Notes: generated by a model not told the origin, from the letters alone. A stretch of DNA of 64,000 nucleotides from Chloroflexota bacterium (GCA_016194865.1 JACQAT010000005.1:1-64000); one strand, 5' to 3'. Counted from the stretch's first letter, positions 42,957 to 52,062 are shown. Program-made: numbers and translations.

Positions 42957-43808
42957 TCATCCCCGGATACCTGTACGCGCCACCCCCTGGATCAGCTGCC
43001 GCTGCGCCACGAGATACAGCAGCACGATCGGCGCGACCACGAAGGTCGCCGCCGCCAGGAGCAGATGGTAGATGGAGTTGCCCTCCGAACGGAAGGAGTT
43101 CAGGCCCACCTGGATCGGCCGTACCTCGGGGCGGTTCGTCATGATCAACGGCCAGAGGAACGAGTTCCACGAGCCGAGGAACGTGATCAGTGCGACGGTC
43201 ACGAGGGCCGGCACCGAGAGCGGGAGCACCACACTCCAGAGGAAGCGCAGGTGGCCGGCCCCGTCGATGCGCGCCGCGTCGGCGAGCTCGCTCGGGATCG
43301 ACAGGAAGAACTGGCGCAGCAGGAAGATCGAGAAGGCGGTGGCGAGGAACGGGATGATCTGCACGGCGAGCGTGTCGACCAATCCGAGGTAGCGACGGCT
43401 CATGAGCAGGTAGTTCGGGATGAGGGTGGCCTCGCTCGGGATCATCAGCGTGGCGAGGAGCAGGGTGAAGATGACCGCCTTGCCCCTGAACTGCATCCGG
43501 GCGAACGCGTAGGCCGCGAGCACGGCTGTCACGATCTCGCCGAGCGTGACCGTGACGGCGATGATGATCGTGTTCAGGAAGAACGTGCCCCAGGGCTCTT
43601 TGCTCCAGGCCTCCGCGTAATTCTCCGGGTGGAGCGTCGTCGGGAAGAAGGTCGGCGGCGTCTCGATCGCCTCGAAGAATTCCTTGAGGCCGGTCGTCAC
43701 CATGTAATAGAAGGGGTAGGCGACCAGCAGGCCCGTGAGCGCGAGGACGACATGCCGCACCGGGAAGCGGAAGCGCATCGGGCGCGTCGCCCTGACCGAC
43801 CCGCTCAC
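42957..43808 (-). CDS. Carbohydrate ABC transporter permease (MalG/UgpE type)
   Basis: A 283-residue permease with six membrane helices and the EAA loop ELADAARIDGAGHLRFLW, followed by LPLSVPALVTVALITFLGSW. The GTG start overlaps the stop of the partner permease (GTGA). Forms the inner-membrane channel with the MalF/UgpA-type protein. Confidence 0.93.
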   Translation of the reverse strand: MSGSVRATRPMRFRFPVRHVVLALTGLLVAYPFYYMVTTGLKEFFEAIETPPTFFPTTLHPENYAEAWSKEPWGTFFLNTIIIAVTVTLGEIVTAVLAAYAFARMQFRGKAVIFTLLLATLMIPSEATLIPNYLLMSRRYLGLVDTLAVQIIPFLATAFSIFLLRQFFLSIPSELADAARIDGAGHLRFLWSVVLPLSVPALVTVALITFLGSWNSFLWPLIMTNRPEVRPIQVGLNSFRSEGNSIYHLLLAAATFVVAPIVLLYLVAQRQLIQGVARTGIRG

Positions 43809-44833
43809 GAATAGTGCACACGCCGGCCGAGCACACGGAACTGGATGAGCGTGAACAGCAGGATGATGAGCGTCAGCAGGAACGCCATCGCCGAACCGAG
43901 GCCGAGCTGCGTCTGCTGGAAGAACGTGCGGAAGATGAGCATCGTCGTCGTCCGCGTCGTGTCAAGCGGACCGCCGTTGGTCATGACGTAGATGGATTCG
44001 AAGGCACGCAAGGTACCGATCATGGCGATCGTGAAGACGAAGAAGGTCGTGGGAGAGAGGAGCGGAAGTGTGATCTTGGTGAAGATCTGCCGCTCGCTCG
44101 CGCCGTCGAGGCGCGCCGCCTCGTAGTACTCCGGCGAGATGTTCCCGAGCCCCGCCATGAAGATGACGACCTGGAAGCCGAAGAAGTGCCAGATATTGAA
44201 GATCGCGACGCCGATGAGCGCCAGGCTCGGGCCCCACGCCCAATCGGGCAGCGTCACCCCGGCGGCCGAGAATATCAGCTCGAACAGCCCGTGCGGCTCG
44301 TTGAACCAGTGCTGCGGACCGATCCCGACCAGTCCAAGGACCTCGTTCACGATGCCGAAGTTCGGGTGGAAGATGTAGCTGAAGATCGTGGCCGCCGCGA
44401 CCAGTGAGGTCACGTAGGGCAGATAGAAGAGCGTGCGGTAAAAGCTGCGGCCGCGGATCGGCTTGAACAGCAGGACGGCGACCGTCAGCGCCGCGGCCAT
44501 CGTGAGCGGGACCGTCAGCAACGCGAAGGTGAACGTCGTGGAGAGCGACCGCCAGAACTGCTCCGCGCGAGTGGGATTGGCGAAGAGGATGTCTGCGTAG
44601 TTATCGAGGCCACGGAACGCGCCCTGGACCACATCCCAGCGGAAGAGCGAGATATAGAGGGCGAAGAAGGTAGGGAAGATCTTGAACAGGCCGATGAGGC
44701 CGAGCGCCGGGAGCAGGAACAGATACGCCTGCAGATGCTCGATCAGGATGCGGCGTCGGCGGACCGGGGACATCGCCGGAGCGACCGAAACGACTCCCGC
44801 TGCCACCTGCTGCGATGATACGTCCGTGCCCAT
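43805..44833 (-). CDS. Carbohydrate ABC transporter permease (MalF/UgpA type)
   Basis: A 342-residue permease with six or more helices; first helix AYLFLLPALGLIGLFKIF, EAA loop YYEAARLDGASERQIFTKIT, then LPLLSPTTFFVFTIAMIG. The ATG at 44833 overlaps the divergent FmdB-type gene by 8 bases. An internal ATG at 44773 would give 322 residues and remove the overlap; neither has a good ribosome site, so the start is uncertain. It is the first gene of the importer operon. Confidence 0.9.
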   Translation of the reverse strand: MGTDVSSQQVAAGVVSVAPAMSPVRRRRILIEHLQAYLFLLPALGLIGLFKIFPTFFALYISLFRWDVVQGAFRGLDNYADILFANPTRAEQFWRSLSTTFTFALLTVPLTMAAALTVAVLLFKPIRGRSFYRTLFYLPYVTSLVAAATIFSYIFHPNFGIVNEVLGLVGIGPQHWFNEPHGLFELIFSAAGVTLPDWAWGPSLALIGVAIFNIWHFFGFQVVIFMAGLGNISPEYYEAARLDGASERQIFTKITLPLLSPTTFFVFTIAMIGTLRAFESIYVMTNGGPLDTTRTTTMLIFRTFFQQTQLGLGSAMAFLLTLIILLFTLIQFRVLGRRVHYS

Positions 44834-45227
44834 CTACGACTATCGCTGCGACCATTGCGGCCACGTGTTCTCGCAGGTGCAATCGTTCCACGACGAGGCG
44901 CTCGAGAAATGCCCGAGCTGCGGAAAGAAGCCGCGCCGGCTCATCTCGACGCCGGCGATCATGTTCAAGGGCTCCGGCTGGTACTCGACGGACACGCGCA
45001 AGAAGGGCCCGTCGGAAGGCTCAGACGCGCCGGCCGCCCCGGCCGGTGACGCCAAAGCACCGGCGAAGGAAGGTGCGGGCGCGACGACGTCGGACGCAAA
45101 AACCTCGAATCGCGAGTCGTCAAATGGTGGATCGTCTGGAAAGAGCGAGAAGCCCGCCGGCGGAAAAACTTCTTCGAAAGACGGGTCGACATCGTCAAAA
45201 GGCTCGTCGTCCTCGAAAGAGAGCTGA
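44826..45227 (+). CDS. FmdB-family zinc-ribbon protein
   Basis: A 133-residue protein. The N-terminal PIYDYRCDHCGHVFSQVQSF with CPSCGKKPRRL is the CxxC...CxxC zinc ribbon of the FmdB/CxxC_CxxC_SSSS family, followed by MFKGSGWYSTD. The last 75 residues are Ser/Lys/Gly/Ala low complexity, as is usual for the family. GTG start at 44826, divergent from and overlapping the permease start. FmdB was named as a regulator of amidase genes; the general role is unclear. Confidence 0.85.
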   Translation: MPIYDYRCDHCGHVFSQVQSFHDEALEKCPSCGKKPRRLISTPAIMFKGSGWYSTDTRKKGPSEGSDAPAAPAGDAKAPAKEGAGATTSDAKTSNRESSNGGSSGKSEKPAGGKTSSKDGSTSSKGSSSSKES

Positions 45228-45253
45228 TCCTGCGGAGCGCGATCGCCTCCGCC

Positions 45254-45607
45254 ATGCGCCGGCCGCGCGACATCGGCACCATCCTGTCGGTGACGTCCAT
45301 CCACGGCGCCCTGGATACGGCGCTGGCCGAGGTGCTCGGCCGCGAGGGAAAGCGGGAGCTACGCCTCATCCCACGCCGGCCGTCGACGCCGCGGATCACG
45401 CGCCGCGCGGCCTTGGTATCGGCCGTGCTGTGGGAGGTCGCGAAGATCGCGTTCGCCTTCTTCACGAAGACGTTGGACTTCTTCCAGGCGTACGGCGCGC
45501 TCGCGCTCGCCGCGGGCCTGCTCACCTGGATCTATCTGACGGCGATCATCATCCTGATCGGCGCGGAGGTCATGAAGACGCAGAGAACATCGCGAGCGGT
45601 GGCCTGA
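45254..45607 (+). CDS. Truncated YihY/BrkB-like membrane protein (C-terminal part)
   Basis: A 117-residue reading with RRAALVSAVLWEVAKIAFAF, then FQAYGALALAAGLLTWIYLT and IIILIGAEVMKTQ. These match the last two membrane helices of YihY/BrkB proteins (about 280-300 residues), while the preceding four helices are missing. The N-terminal 50 residues (RPRDIGTILSVTSIHGALDT) are not recognisable. The frame stays open upstream into the fmdB tail without a start codon. Its stop overlaps the fhaA ATG. It could be a broken gene or a short form retained for coupling. Confidence 0.5.
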   Translation: MRRPRDIGTILSVTSIHGALDTALAEVLGREGKRELRLIPRRPSTPRITRRAALVSAVLWEVAKIAFAFFTKTLDFFQAYGALALAAGLLTWIYLTAIIILIGAEVMKTQRTSRAVA

Positions 45608-46356
45608 TGGACAGGCTCGAGCAGGCGGCGAGCAGGCTCCTCGAGGGCTGGAGCGCTCGTCTGTTCCGCGCGAAGCTCCAACCCGTCCAGCTCGCGAAGC
45701 GGGTCATCCGCGCGATGGAGTCGCACCAGACGATCTCGCTGGCGAAGACATTCGTGCCGAACTCGTACGTCATCTCCCTGTCGCCTTCGGACTTCGCGCA
45801 GTTCGAGCCGTACCGTCGCAGCCTCGAGCGCGATCTCGGCGAGGCGGTGCTCGGCGCCGCGCGCGATCGTGGCTTCACGCTGCTCGCGTACCCGAGCGTG
45901 GAGCTCGAGCGAGAGGACGACCTGGCGCCGGGCGACGTGCGCGTCGCCTGCGCCCTCGTCGACGCGACAGGGGAGGAGGTCGATCCCGCGAAGCAGGCCG
46001 CGAGGAAGACCGAGACCGGCCACACGATGGTCCTCGACCGCGACACGCTGCTGCGCGACCGCCCTCGCGCGCCCAGGGCCGCCCTCGAGCTCGTCGCCGA
46101 GCGCCGGCGCCTCGATCTCGGCGTCGACCCGCTGTCGATCGGCCGCGATCCGCAGAACGACGTCGTGATCCACGACCGGCGCGTCTCGCGCAAGCACGCC
46201 GAGATACGCCTGCGCCTCGGGCGCTTCACGCTCTACGACCTGCAGAGCACCAACGGCACGCTGGTCAACGGACGGCGCGTCGCCGAGGTCGTGCTGGCCG
46301 ACGGCGACAGGATCGCGATCGGGGGCAGCGAGCTCGTCCTCCATCAGGACGGGTAG
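45607..46356 (+). CDS. fhaA: FhaA-like protein (DUF3662 plus FHA domain)
   Basis: A 249-residue protein with an N-terminal DUF3662 domain (LEGWSARLFRAKLQPVQLAK, VPNSYVISLSPSDFAQFE) and a C-terminal FHA domain (LSIGRDPQNDVVIHDRRVSR then KHAEIRL and LQSTNGTLVNGRRV). In Actinobacteria FhaA binds phosphothreonines in the cell-wall synthesis machinery. It is coupled to fhaB, a RodA-like protein and a penicillin-binding protein. The ATG overlaps the stop of the YihY-like fragment. Confidence 0.9.
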   Translation: MDRLEQAASRLLEGWSARLFRAKLQPVQLAKRVIRAMESHQTISLAKTFVPNSYVISLSPSDFAQFEPYRRSLERDLGEAVLGAARDRGFTLLAYPSVELEREDDLAPGDVRVACALVDATGEEVDPAKQAARKTETGHTMVLDRDTLLRDRPRAPRAALELVAERRRLDLGVDPLSIGRDPQNDVVIHDRRVSRKHAEIRLRLGRFTLYDLQSTNGTLVNGRRVAEVVLADGDRIAIGGSELVLHQDG

Positions 46357-46368
46357 ATAGGTAGAGAG

Positions 46369-46806
46369 ATGGAAGTGACCTTCGCCGTCCTGCTGTGGGG
46401 CGTGCGCATCGCCTTCCTGGTGCTGCTCTACCTGTTCCTCATCCGCGCGTTCGCCGCGCTGTGGCGCGCGATGCGCGTCGAGGAGGCGGTCGCCGCGAAG
46501 CCCACGGGTCTCGCGTTCCTCGTCGTGCAGAAGAGCCACAGCGGCGGGCCACGCAGCGGCGCGCGTCTGCCGCTGCGGGCGCTGACGTCCATCGGGCGCG
46601 ACGCGGGCAACGACGTCGTGGTGAACGACGACGCGGCGTCGTCGAAGCATGCGCTCGTCAGCTTCCGCGATGGCGAGTGGTGGGTCGAGGACGCCGGCAG
46701 CACCAACGGCACGGTCGTGAACGGGACGCGCATCACGGCGGCCGAGCGGCTGCACTACGGCGACGAGATCCTCATCGGGCGTGTCGCGATGCGGTTGGAG
46801 CAGTGA
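46369..46806 (+). CDS. fhaB: FhaB-like membrane-anchored FHA protein
   Basis: A 145-residue protein with one N-terminal membrane helix (AVLLWGVRIAFLVLLYLFLI) and a C-terminal FHA domain: TSIGRDAGNDVVVNDDAASS, KHALVSF, DAGSTNGTVVNGTRI. Matches FhaB/FipA, which links cell-division proteins to Ser/Thr kinase signalling in Actinobacteria. GAGAG lies before the ATG. It is followed by a 110-base gap holding a 9-bp GC hairpin (CGCGCGGGC/GCCCGCGCG). Confidence 0.9.
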   Translation: MEVTFAVLLWGVRIAFLVLLYLFLIRAFAALWRAMRVEEAVAAKPTGLAFLVVQKSHSGGPRSGARLPLRALTSIGRDAGNDVVVNDDAASSKHALVSFRDGEWWVEDAGSTNGTVVNGTRITAAERLHYGDEILIGRVAMRLEQ

Positions 46807-46917
46807 GCGCGCGGGCTACGCCCGCGCGGGCGAACACCATCAGCCTTGAGCAGGCATCGAGCCCCGGAGGCGAATGCCGACGGGGCGAGATGCGAGGACT
46901 GGAGCAGTGACGCGCCA

Positions 46918-48210
46918 GTGATCCGCATGCAGCCGCTCCGCCGGTTCGGGGAGCTGCGCCTGCTGGTGCTCGTGGCGCTGCTGCTCGTCACGGGTTTCGT
47001 CGCCGTCGTGGCGACGGAGCTCGCGAGCTTCGCGCCGGTGCAGCCGGTGGTCCCGCTGCTGTTCATCGCGCTCGCCGTCGCGCTGCACCTGTTCCTCGTC
47101 ACGATCGGCTTCCGCGGCGACCAGCTCCTGCTGCCGCTCATGCTCGCGCTCACCGCGATCGGTCTGATCGAAGTGGAGCGGCTCGCGTCGAACCTGCTCC
47201 TGCAGCAGCTGAGCTGGTGCGTCGTGGCGGCCGGCGTGTTCGTCGTCGCGATCCTCGTGCCACGCGATCTCAGCGTGCTCGCCCGCTACAAGTACACGTG
47301 GGCGCTGCTGGGCATCGCGCTCCTGCTCTCGCCGCTCCTTCCGGGGCTTGGCCGTGAGATCAACGGCGCGCGCATCTGGATCGGCGTCGGCTTCGCGCAG
47401 TTCCAGCCCTCCGAGGCCGTGAAGGTCCTGCTCGTCATCTTCTTCGCTTCCTATCTCGACGAGTACCGCGAGGTGCTGACGATGAAGCGGCTCGGCCCGC
47501 TTCCGCTTCCGCCGGTGCCCTACCTGCTGCCGATCATCCTCATGTGGGGCATGGCGATGGTCGTCATGGTGTTCGAGAAGGACCTCGGCGCGACGCTGAT
47601 CTTCTTCGGCATCTTCCTCGCGATGCTCTACCTCGCGACCGGACAGACCTCGTACACGCTGCTCGGCGCGTTGCTGCTGTTCGGCGGCGCGTACCTCGCG
47701 TACCGCTCGTTCGGGCATGTCGCGGTGCGCGTCGATACCTGGCTCGAGCCCTTCGCGGGTGACACGCGCTTCTCGAGCGGCTACCAGCTGGTGCAGGGGC
47801 TGTTCGCGCTGGGCAACGCCGGGCTGCTCGGCGCCGGGCTCGGTGGCGGCCTCCCGGAGCGCATCCCTGTCGTCTGGAGCGACTTCGTATTCGACGCGTT
47901 CACCGAGGAGACCGGCTTCCTCGGCGGCGCGGCGCTCCTCGCGCTCTATCTCGTGCTCGTCTTCCGCGGGATGATCATCGCGCTGCGCGCGCCGACGACG
48001 TTCCTGCAGCTGCTCGCCGGCGGCCTGTCGTTCATCATCGCGTTCCAGACGCTCGTCATCGTGGGCGGTAACGCGCGCCTGATCCCGCTCACCGGCGTGA
48101 CGCTGCCGTTCATCGCGTATGGCGGCAGCTCGCTCGTCGCGAACTTCCTCATCGTCGCCCTTCTCCTCCGCGTGAGCGACGTGACCGCGCGCGTGCGGGG
48201 CCCGGCATGA
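46918..48210 (+). CDS. FtsW/RodA/SpoVE-family peptidoglycan glycosyltransferase
   Basis: About 430 residues with 10 or more membrane helices. Family marks are REINGARIWIGVGFAQFQPSE with AVKVLLV, LEKDLGATLIFFG-type FEKDLGATLIFFG, and the C-terminal LIPLTGVTLPFIAYGGSS. These are SEDS glycosyltransferases that extend glycan strands with a partner PBP. The start (GTG 46918 or ATG 46927) is uncertain, with no spaced ribosome site. Its stop overlaps the PBP start by 4 bases (ATGA). Confidence 0.93.
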   Translation: MIRMQPLRRFGELRLLVLVALLLVTGFVAVVATELASFAPVQPVVPLLFIALAVALHLFLVTIGFRGDQLLLPLMLALTAIGLIEVERLASNLLLQQLSWCVVAAGVFVVAILVPRDLSVLARYKYTWALLGIALLLSPLLPGLGREINGARIWIGVGFAQFQPSEAVKVLLVIFFASYLDEYREVLTMKRLGPLPLPPVPYLLPIILMWGMAMVVMVFEKDLGATLIFFGIFLAMLYLATGQTSYTLLGALLLFGGAYLAYRSFGHVAVRVDTWLEPFAGDTRFSSGYQLVQGLFALGNAGLLGAGLGGGLPERIPVVWSDFVFDAFTEETGFLGGAALLALYLVLVFRGMIIALRAPTTFLQLLAGGLSFIIAFQTLVIVGGNARLIPLTGVTLPFIAYGGSSLVANFLIVALLLRVSDVTARVRGPA

Positions 48211-49652
48211 CGCCGGTCGCCCAGAATCTGCGCGCTCTCACGCTCTCGCTCGCGCTCGCGTTCCTCGTCGCGTCGCTCGGCGTCGGGTACTGGACGCTCG
48301 TCGCGTCCGAAGAGCTCTCGCACGATCCGTTCAATCCGCGCCTCGTCGCGGCGACGCGCGATCGGCCGCGCGGCAACATCGTCGACGCAAAGGGTCGCGT
48401 GCTCGCATCGAGCCAGCCGAGCCCGCAGGGGAGCGCCCAGCGCTTCAGGCGCGTGTACGCCGATCGATCGCTCGCGCAGGTCGTGGGCTACGCCTCCTTC
48501 ACGTTCGGCGTGTCGGGCGCCGAGGGAGCCTATGGCGAGACGCTCGTGGGCCAGGATCCCGGCGATCCGGTCGGGCAGTGGCGCGCGCGCTATCTCGGCG
48601 AGCACGCCCCGCCGGCCACCGTCGTGCTCGGCATCGACCCCGCCGTGCAGCAGGCCGCCGCCACGGCGCTCGGCGCGAGGCGCGGCGCGATCGTCGCGCT
48701 CGATCCACGGACCGGAGCCATCCTCGCGTCGGTCAGCATGCCCAACTTCGACTCGGGCCTCGTGTCCGATCCGAGGACGGAGGAGCTGTCGTGGCAGCAG
48801 CTCAACGGGAACAAGGAGCGTCCGCTCATCAACCGCGTCACGCAGGGTCTCTATCCGCCCGGCTCGGTCTTCAAGATCATCACCGGCGCCGCGGCGCTGG
48901 AGAGCGGGTTCGATCCGAACGCGAAGGTCCGCGTCGACGACCCGTGGCGCGCCGATCCCTCGTGGGGCGCCTACGCGGTGCGCTCGGCGGCGAAGGCGCA
49001 CGGCGACTTCGACATGGCGCGCGCGTACCAGCAATCCGAGAACATCTACTTCGCGAAGGTCGGGCTGCAGATCGGCGGCGCGAAGATCGCCGAGTACGCG
49101 CAGCGGTTCGGCATCGGCAGCACGCCGAAGGTCGACCTGCCGGCCGCTGCGGGACAGGTCTCGAACAGCCGAGCGCTCGATCGGCCGACGCTGATCGCGG
49201 ACACGTCGTTCGGCCAGGGCGAGCTGCTCGTGTCGCCGTTGCAGATGTGTCTCCTCGCGGCCGCGATCGGCCGGAGCGGGGTCATGCCGACGCCGCACTA
49301 CGCCGTCGAGGTGCGTGACGCGCAGGGGCACGTGGTGCGTTCCATCACACCGGGGCCATCGGGTCAGGTCGTGCGACCTGACACGGCGCAGAAGCTGACG
49401 CAGCTGCTCGTCGGAGCGGTCGAGGCGCCGGGCGCGTTCGCCTTCGGCGCGAAGATCCCCGGCGTCAGCGTCGCCGGAAAGACCGGTACCGCGGAGAATC
49501 CGGCCGGCTCGCCGCACGGCTGGTTCATCGGCTTCGCGCCCGCGAACGACCCGACGGTCGCGGTCGCCGTGCTCATCGAGAACGCGACCGAGGGCGGCGT
49601 CGACGCGGCCCCGCTCGGCGCGGCTGTGATGCGGGCGGCACTTGGAAAATAG
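48207..49652 (+). CDS. Penicillin-binding protein transpeptidase (PbpA/FtsI type)
   Basis: A 481-residue class B PBP with one N-terminal membrane anchor, a short pedestal (RDRPRGNIVDAKGRVLASS), and a transpeptidase domain. The catalytic SxxK is GSVFK near residue 220, SxN is SEN near 277, and KTGT is VAGKTGTAENP near 425. Pairs with the SEDS protein encoded just upstream to crosslink peptidoglycan outside the membrane. Same order as the actinobacterial rodA-pbpA pair. A 234-base gap with GC palindromes follows. Confidence 0.94.
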   Translation: MTPVAQNLRALTLSLALAFLVASLGVGYWTLVASEELSHDPFNPRLVAATRDRPRGNIVDAKGRVLASSQPSPQGSAQRFRRVYADRSLAQVVGYASFTFGVSGAEGAYGETLVGQDPGDPVGQWRARYLGEHAPPATVVLGIDPAVQQAAATALGARRGAIVALDPRTGAILASVSMPNFDSGLVSDPRTEELSWQQLNGNKERPLINRVTQGLYPPGSVFKIITGAAALESGFDPNAKVRVDDPWRADPSWGAYAVRSAAKAHGDFDMARAYQQSENIYFAKVGLQIGGAKIAEYAQRFGIGSTPKVDLPAAAGQVSNSRALDRPTLIADTSFGQGELLVSPLQMCLLAAAIGRSGVMPTPHYAVEVRDAQGHVVRSITPGPSGQVVRPDTAQKLTQLLVGAVEAPGAFAFGAKIPGVSVAGKTGTAENPAGSPHGWFIGFAPANDPTVAVAVLIENATEGGVDAAPLGAAVMRAALGK

Positions 49653-49886
49653 CGCGCCGAGGGAGGGCTCCGCCCGACCGAGGATGGGCCCCCGGTAGCG
49701 CGGGGGCAGGGGCCCCCGGCGCGCAGCGCGCCGAAGGCAGCGCAGCGGACGGGGATCAAATGAACCAAGTGGGGGATTTTCGCGTTCTTTAAGCACATAC
49801 CCGCCACGCCGGGCGGGTCTGGCCGGTAGGCTATCGGTGGTGGGACAACGCGAAGCGTGCCGACTCGGATCATTGGGGGGACATTC
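49653..49886. repeat. Intergenic region with clustered GC palindromes
   Basis: GGGCCCCCGG occurs at 49686-49695 and within GGGGCCCCCGG at 49709-49719; between them GCCCCCG and CGGGGGC can pair. GGCGCGC-A-GCGCGCC follows at about 49718-49732. ACCCGCC/GGCGGGT at 49799-49818 forms a further hairpin near an AT-richer TTTAAGCACATA. TAGGCT at about 49828 may be a -10 for the moxR gene. Confidence 0.45.
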
Positions 49887-50846
49887 GTGACGGACCTGAG
49901 CCAGCGCGCGAAGGCGGTCGTCGACAACGTCGAGCGCGTCATCTTCGGCAAGCACCACGAGGTCGAGCTCGCCCTCGTCGCGCTGCTCTGCCGCGGCCAC
50001 ATCCTCGTCGAGGACGTGCCGGGCACGGGCAAGACCGTCCTCTCGAAGGCCCTCGCTCGCTCGCTCGGCTGCACGTTCCGGCGTATCCAGTTCACGCCGG
50101 ACCTGCTGCCCTCGGACGTGACGGGCGTGTCCATCTATAACCAGCGCACCCAGGAGTTCCAGTTCCGGGCCGGCCCGGTCATGAGCCAGATCGTGCTCGC
50201 GGACGAGATCAATCGCGCGACGCCGAAGACGCAGTCCGCGCTCCTCGAGGCGATGGACGAGCAGCAGGTCACCGTCGACGGCACGACCTATCCGCTGCCC
50301 GACCCGTTCCTCGTCCTCGCGACGCAGAACCCGATCGAGTACGAGGGCACGTTCCCGCTTCCCGAGGCGCAGCTCGACCGCTTCTTCCTCCGCCTCCAGC
50401 TCGGCTATCCGAAGGAGCGCGAGGAGGTCGCGATCCTCGACGCGCAGCGCGTGCAGCACCCGCTCGAGACGATCTCGCAGGTGCTCAGCGCGGACGAGCT
50501 CCTCGACGCGCAGCTCCGCGTGAAGGACATCCACCTCGCCGAGCCCGTGAAGACGTACGTCGTCAGCGTCGTCACCGCGACGCGGTCACATCCCGACGTG
50601 TACCTCGGCGCATCGCCACGCGGCTCGCTCGCGCTCGCCCGCGCCGCGCAGGCGTACGCGGCGATCAACGGACGTGACTACGTCGTGCCCGACGACGTGA
50701 AGGCGCTCGCGGGTCCCGCGCTCGCGCATCGCCTCATCCTCCAGCCGCAGGCGCGGCTCAAGGATCTCGCCGCGACCACCGTCGTCGCCGAGGTGCTCGC
50801 CAGCGTTCCCGTGGAGCACGTCACCACCGCAGCAGCGCGCACCTAG
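49887..50846 (+). CDS. MoxR-family AAA+ ATPase
   Basis: A 319-residue AAA+ ATPase. Walker A is [16 protein letters not shown], Walker [21 protein letters not shown], and sensor-1 region [28 protein letters not shown] upstream of the GTG at 49887 decides the start over an upstream in-frame GTG. It leads a MoxR-DUF58-transglutaminase operon, the common module thought to act as a chaperone system for metal insertion or maturation of envelope proteins. Confidence 0.93.
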   Translation: MTDLSQRAKAVVDNVERVIFGKHHEVELALVALLCRGHILVEDVPGTGKTVLSKALARSLGCTFRRIQFTPDLLPSDVTGVSIYNQRTQEFQFRAGPVMSQIVLADEINRATPKTQSALLEAMDEQQVTVDGTTYPLPDPFLVLATQNPIEYEGTFPLPEAQLDRFFLRLQLGYPKEREEVAILDAQRVQHPLETISQVLSADELLDAQLRVKDIHLAEPVKTYVVSVVTATRSHPDVYLGASPRGSLALARAAQAYAAINGRDYVVPDDVKALAGPALAHRLILQPQARLKDLAATTVVAEVLASVPVEHVTTAAART

Positions 50847-50850
50847 GGCC

Positions 50851-52062
50851 ATGCGCCCCTGGCACTTCGCGGTGCTGTGGCTCGCGCTCCTCGTCACCGC
50901 GATCGCGAGCGGGGTGGACCTCCTGTCGTACCTCTCGTACCTGCTGCTCTTCGTCGGCGTGACGATGTGGGTGATCTCGCGGATGACGCTCGAGGGGCTC
51001 TCCGTGAAGCGCGCGCTCGGACAGGCGTACGCGCATCTTGGCGACACCATCGAGCTCACCTACGAGCTTCGCAACGATCACCGCTTCGGCAAGCTGTGGC
51101 TCGAGATCTTCGAAGAGTCGAACTGGCCCGAACCGCTTCCCGGCCGCGTGCTCTCGATCGCCGGCGGCGGCAAGACGCGTCGCTGGAAGGTCCTGGTGAA
51201 GGCCGCGCGCCGCGGGCGGTTCCACCTCGGTCCGATCGTGCTGCGCAGCGGCGACCCGTTCGGCCTCTTCCAGACCGAGCTGCGCGTGCCGTCGAACGCG
51301 CTGGTGCTCGTGTACCCGCGCGTGGCGCAGCTCCCGTTCTGGCAGCTGCCGGGTTCGTTCCTCGAGGGCAACGTCCTCACCGGGCAGCGCTCGCTCCAAT
51401 CGACCTCGATGGTCATGGGCATCCGTCAATACCAGCCCGGTGACGCGGTGAACCGCATCCACTGGCCGTCGTCGGTCCGCCACCGCACGCTCCAGGTGAA
51501 GGAGTTCGAGCTCGACAAGACCGCCGACCTGTGGATCTACCTCGACCTCGAGCGCTACTGGCACCGCGGCCAGGGCGAGGAATCGACCGAGGAGCGCGCG
51601 GTGACCGTCGCCGCGAGCATCGTGCAGAAGGCGCTGCGCCAGCATCGCAACGTGGGTCTCGTCACCACCGGGACCCACGTCGAGGTGTTCCATCCGGACC
51701 GCGGCACCAAGCAGTTCGGCAAGCTGATGCAGTTCCTCGCCGAGGTGTCCGTCGCCGGATCGCGCGGGCTCGCCGAGACGATGATCGAGACGCTCCCGCG
51801 CCTGCGGCGCGGCGCATCGTGCGTGCTCATCACCCCGTCGCTCGACCGCGCGTGGGTGCGCCCCGCCGGCACGTTCCGTGAATCGTCGATCGCGACGCAG
51901 GCCGTCATCGTCGCGCCGCCGGTCGAGACCGACGAGCGCGATCGCGCCAGGCGCCACGCGCTCTTCGGGGAGCTCGCCGTCGCCGGCGTGAAGGCCGCCT
52001 ACCTCTCGCCCGGCTCCGCGGTCGAGGACCTGTTCCACGAAACGGTCGGGCAGACCGCGTAG
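50851..52062 (+). CDS. DUF58 domain-containing membrane-associated protein
   Basis: A 403-residue protein with two short N-terminal membrane helices (about 5-40) and a DUF58 core: YQPGDAVNRIHWPSSVRHRT, LQVKEFELDKTADLWIYLDL. DUF58 proteins have a vWA-like fold and accompany MoxR ATPases. Lies 4 bases after moxR and its stop abuts the next ATG. Confidence 0.9.
   Translation: MRPWHFAVLWLALLVTAIASGVDLLSYLSYLLLFVGVTMWVISRMTLEGLSVKRALGQAYAHLGDTIELTYELRNDHRFGKLWLEIFEESNWPEPLPGRVLSIAGGGKTRRWKVLVKAARRGRFHLGPIVLRSGDPFGLFQTELRVPSNALVLVYPRVAQLPFWQLPGSFLEGNVLTGQRSLQSTSMVMGIRQYQPGDAVNRIHWPSSVRHRTLQVKEFELDKTADLWIYLDLERYWHRGQGEESTEERAVTVAASIVQKALRQHRNVGLVTTGTHVEVFHPDRGTKQFGKLMQFLAEVSVAGSRGLAETMIETLPRLRRGASCVLITPSLDRAWVRPAGTFRESSIATQAVIVAPPVETDERDRARRHALFGELAVAGVKAAYLSPGSAVEDLFHETVGQTA

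Noticed and set aside
45098-45253. Open frame upstream of the YihY-like fragment (FFERRVDIVKRLVVLEREL)
   Set aside because: It runs through the Ser/Lys-rich fmdB tail in another frame and has no start codon; the apparent protein character comes from the AAA/GAA-rich composition.
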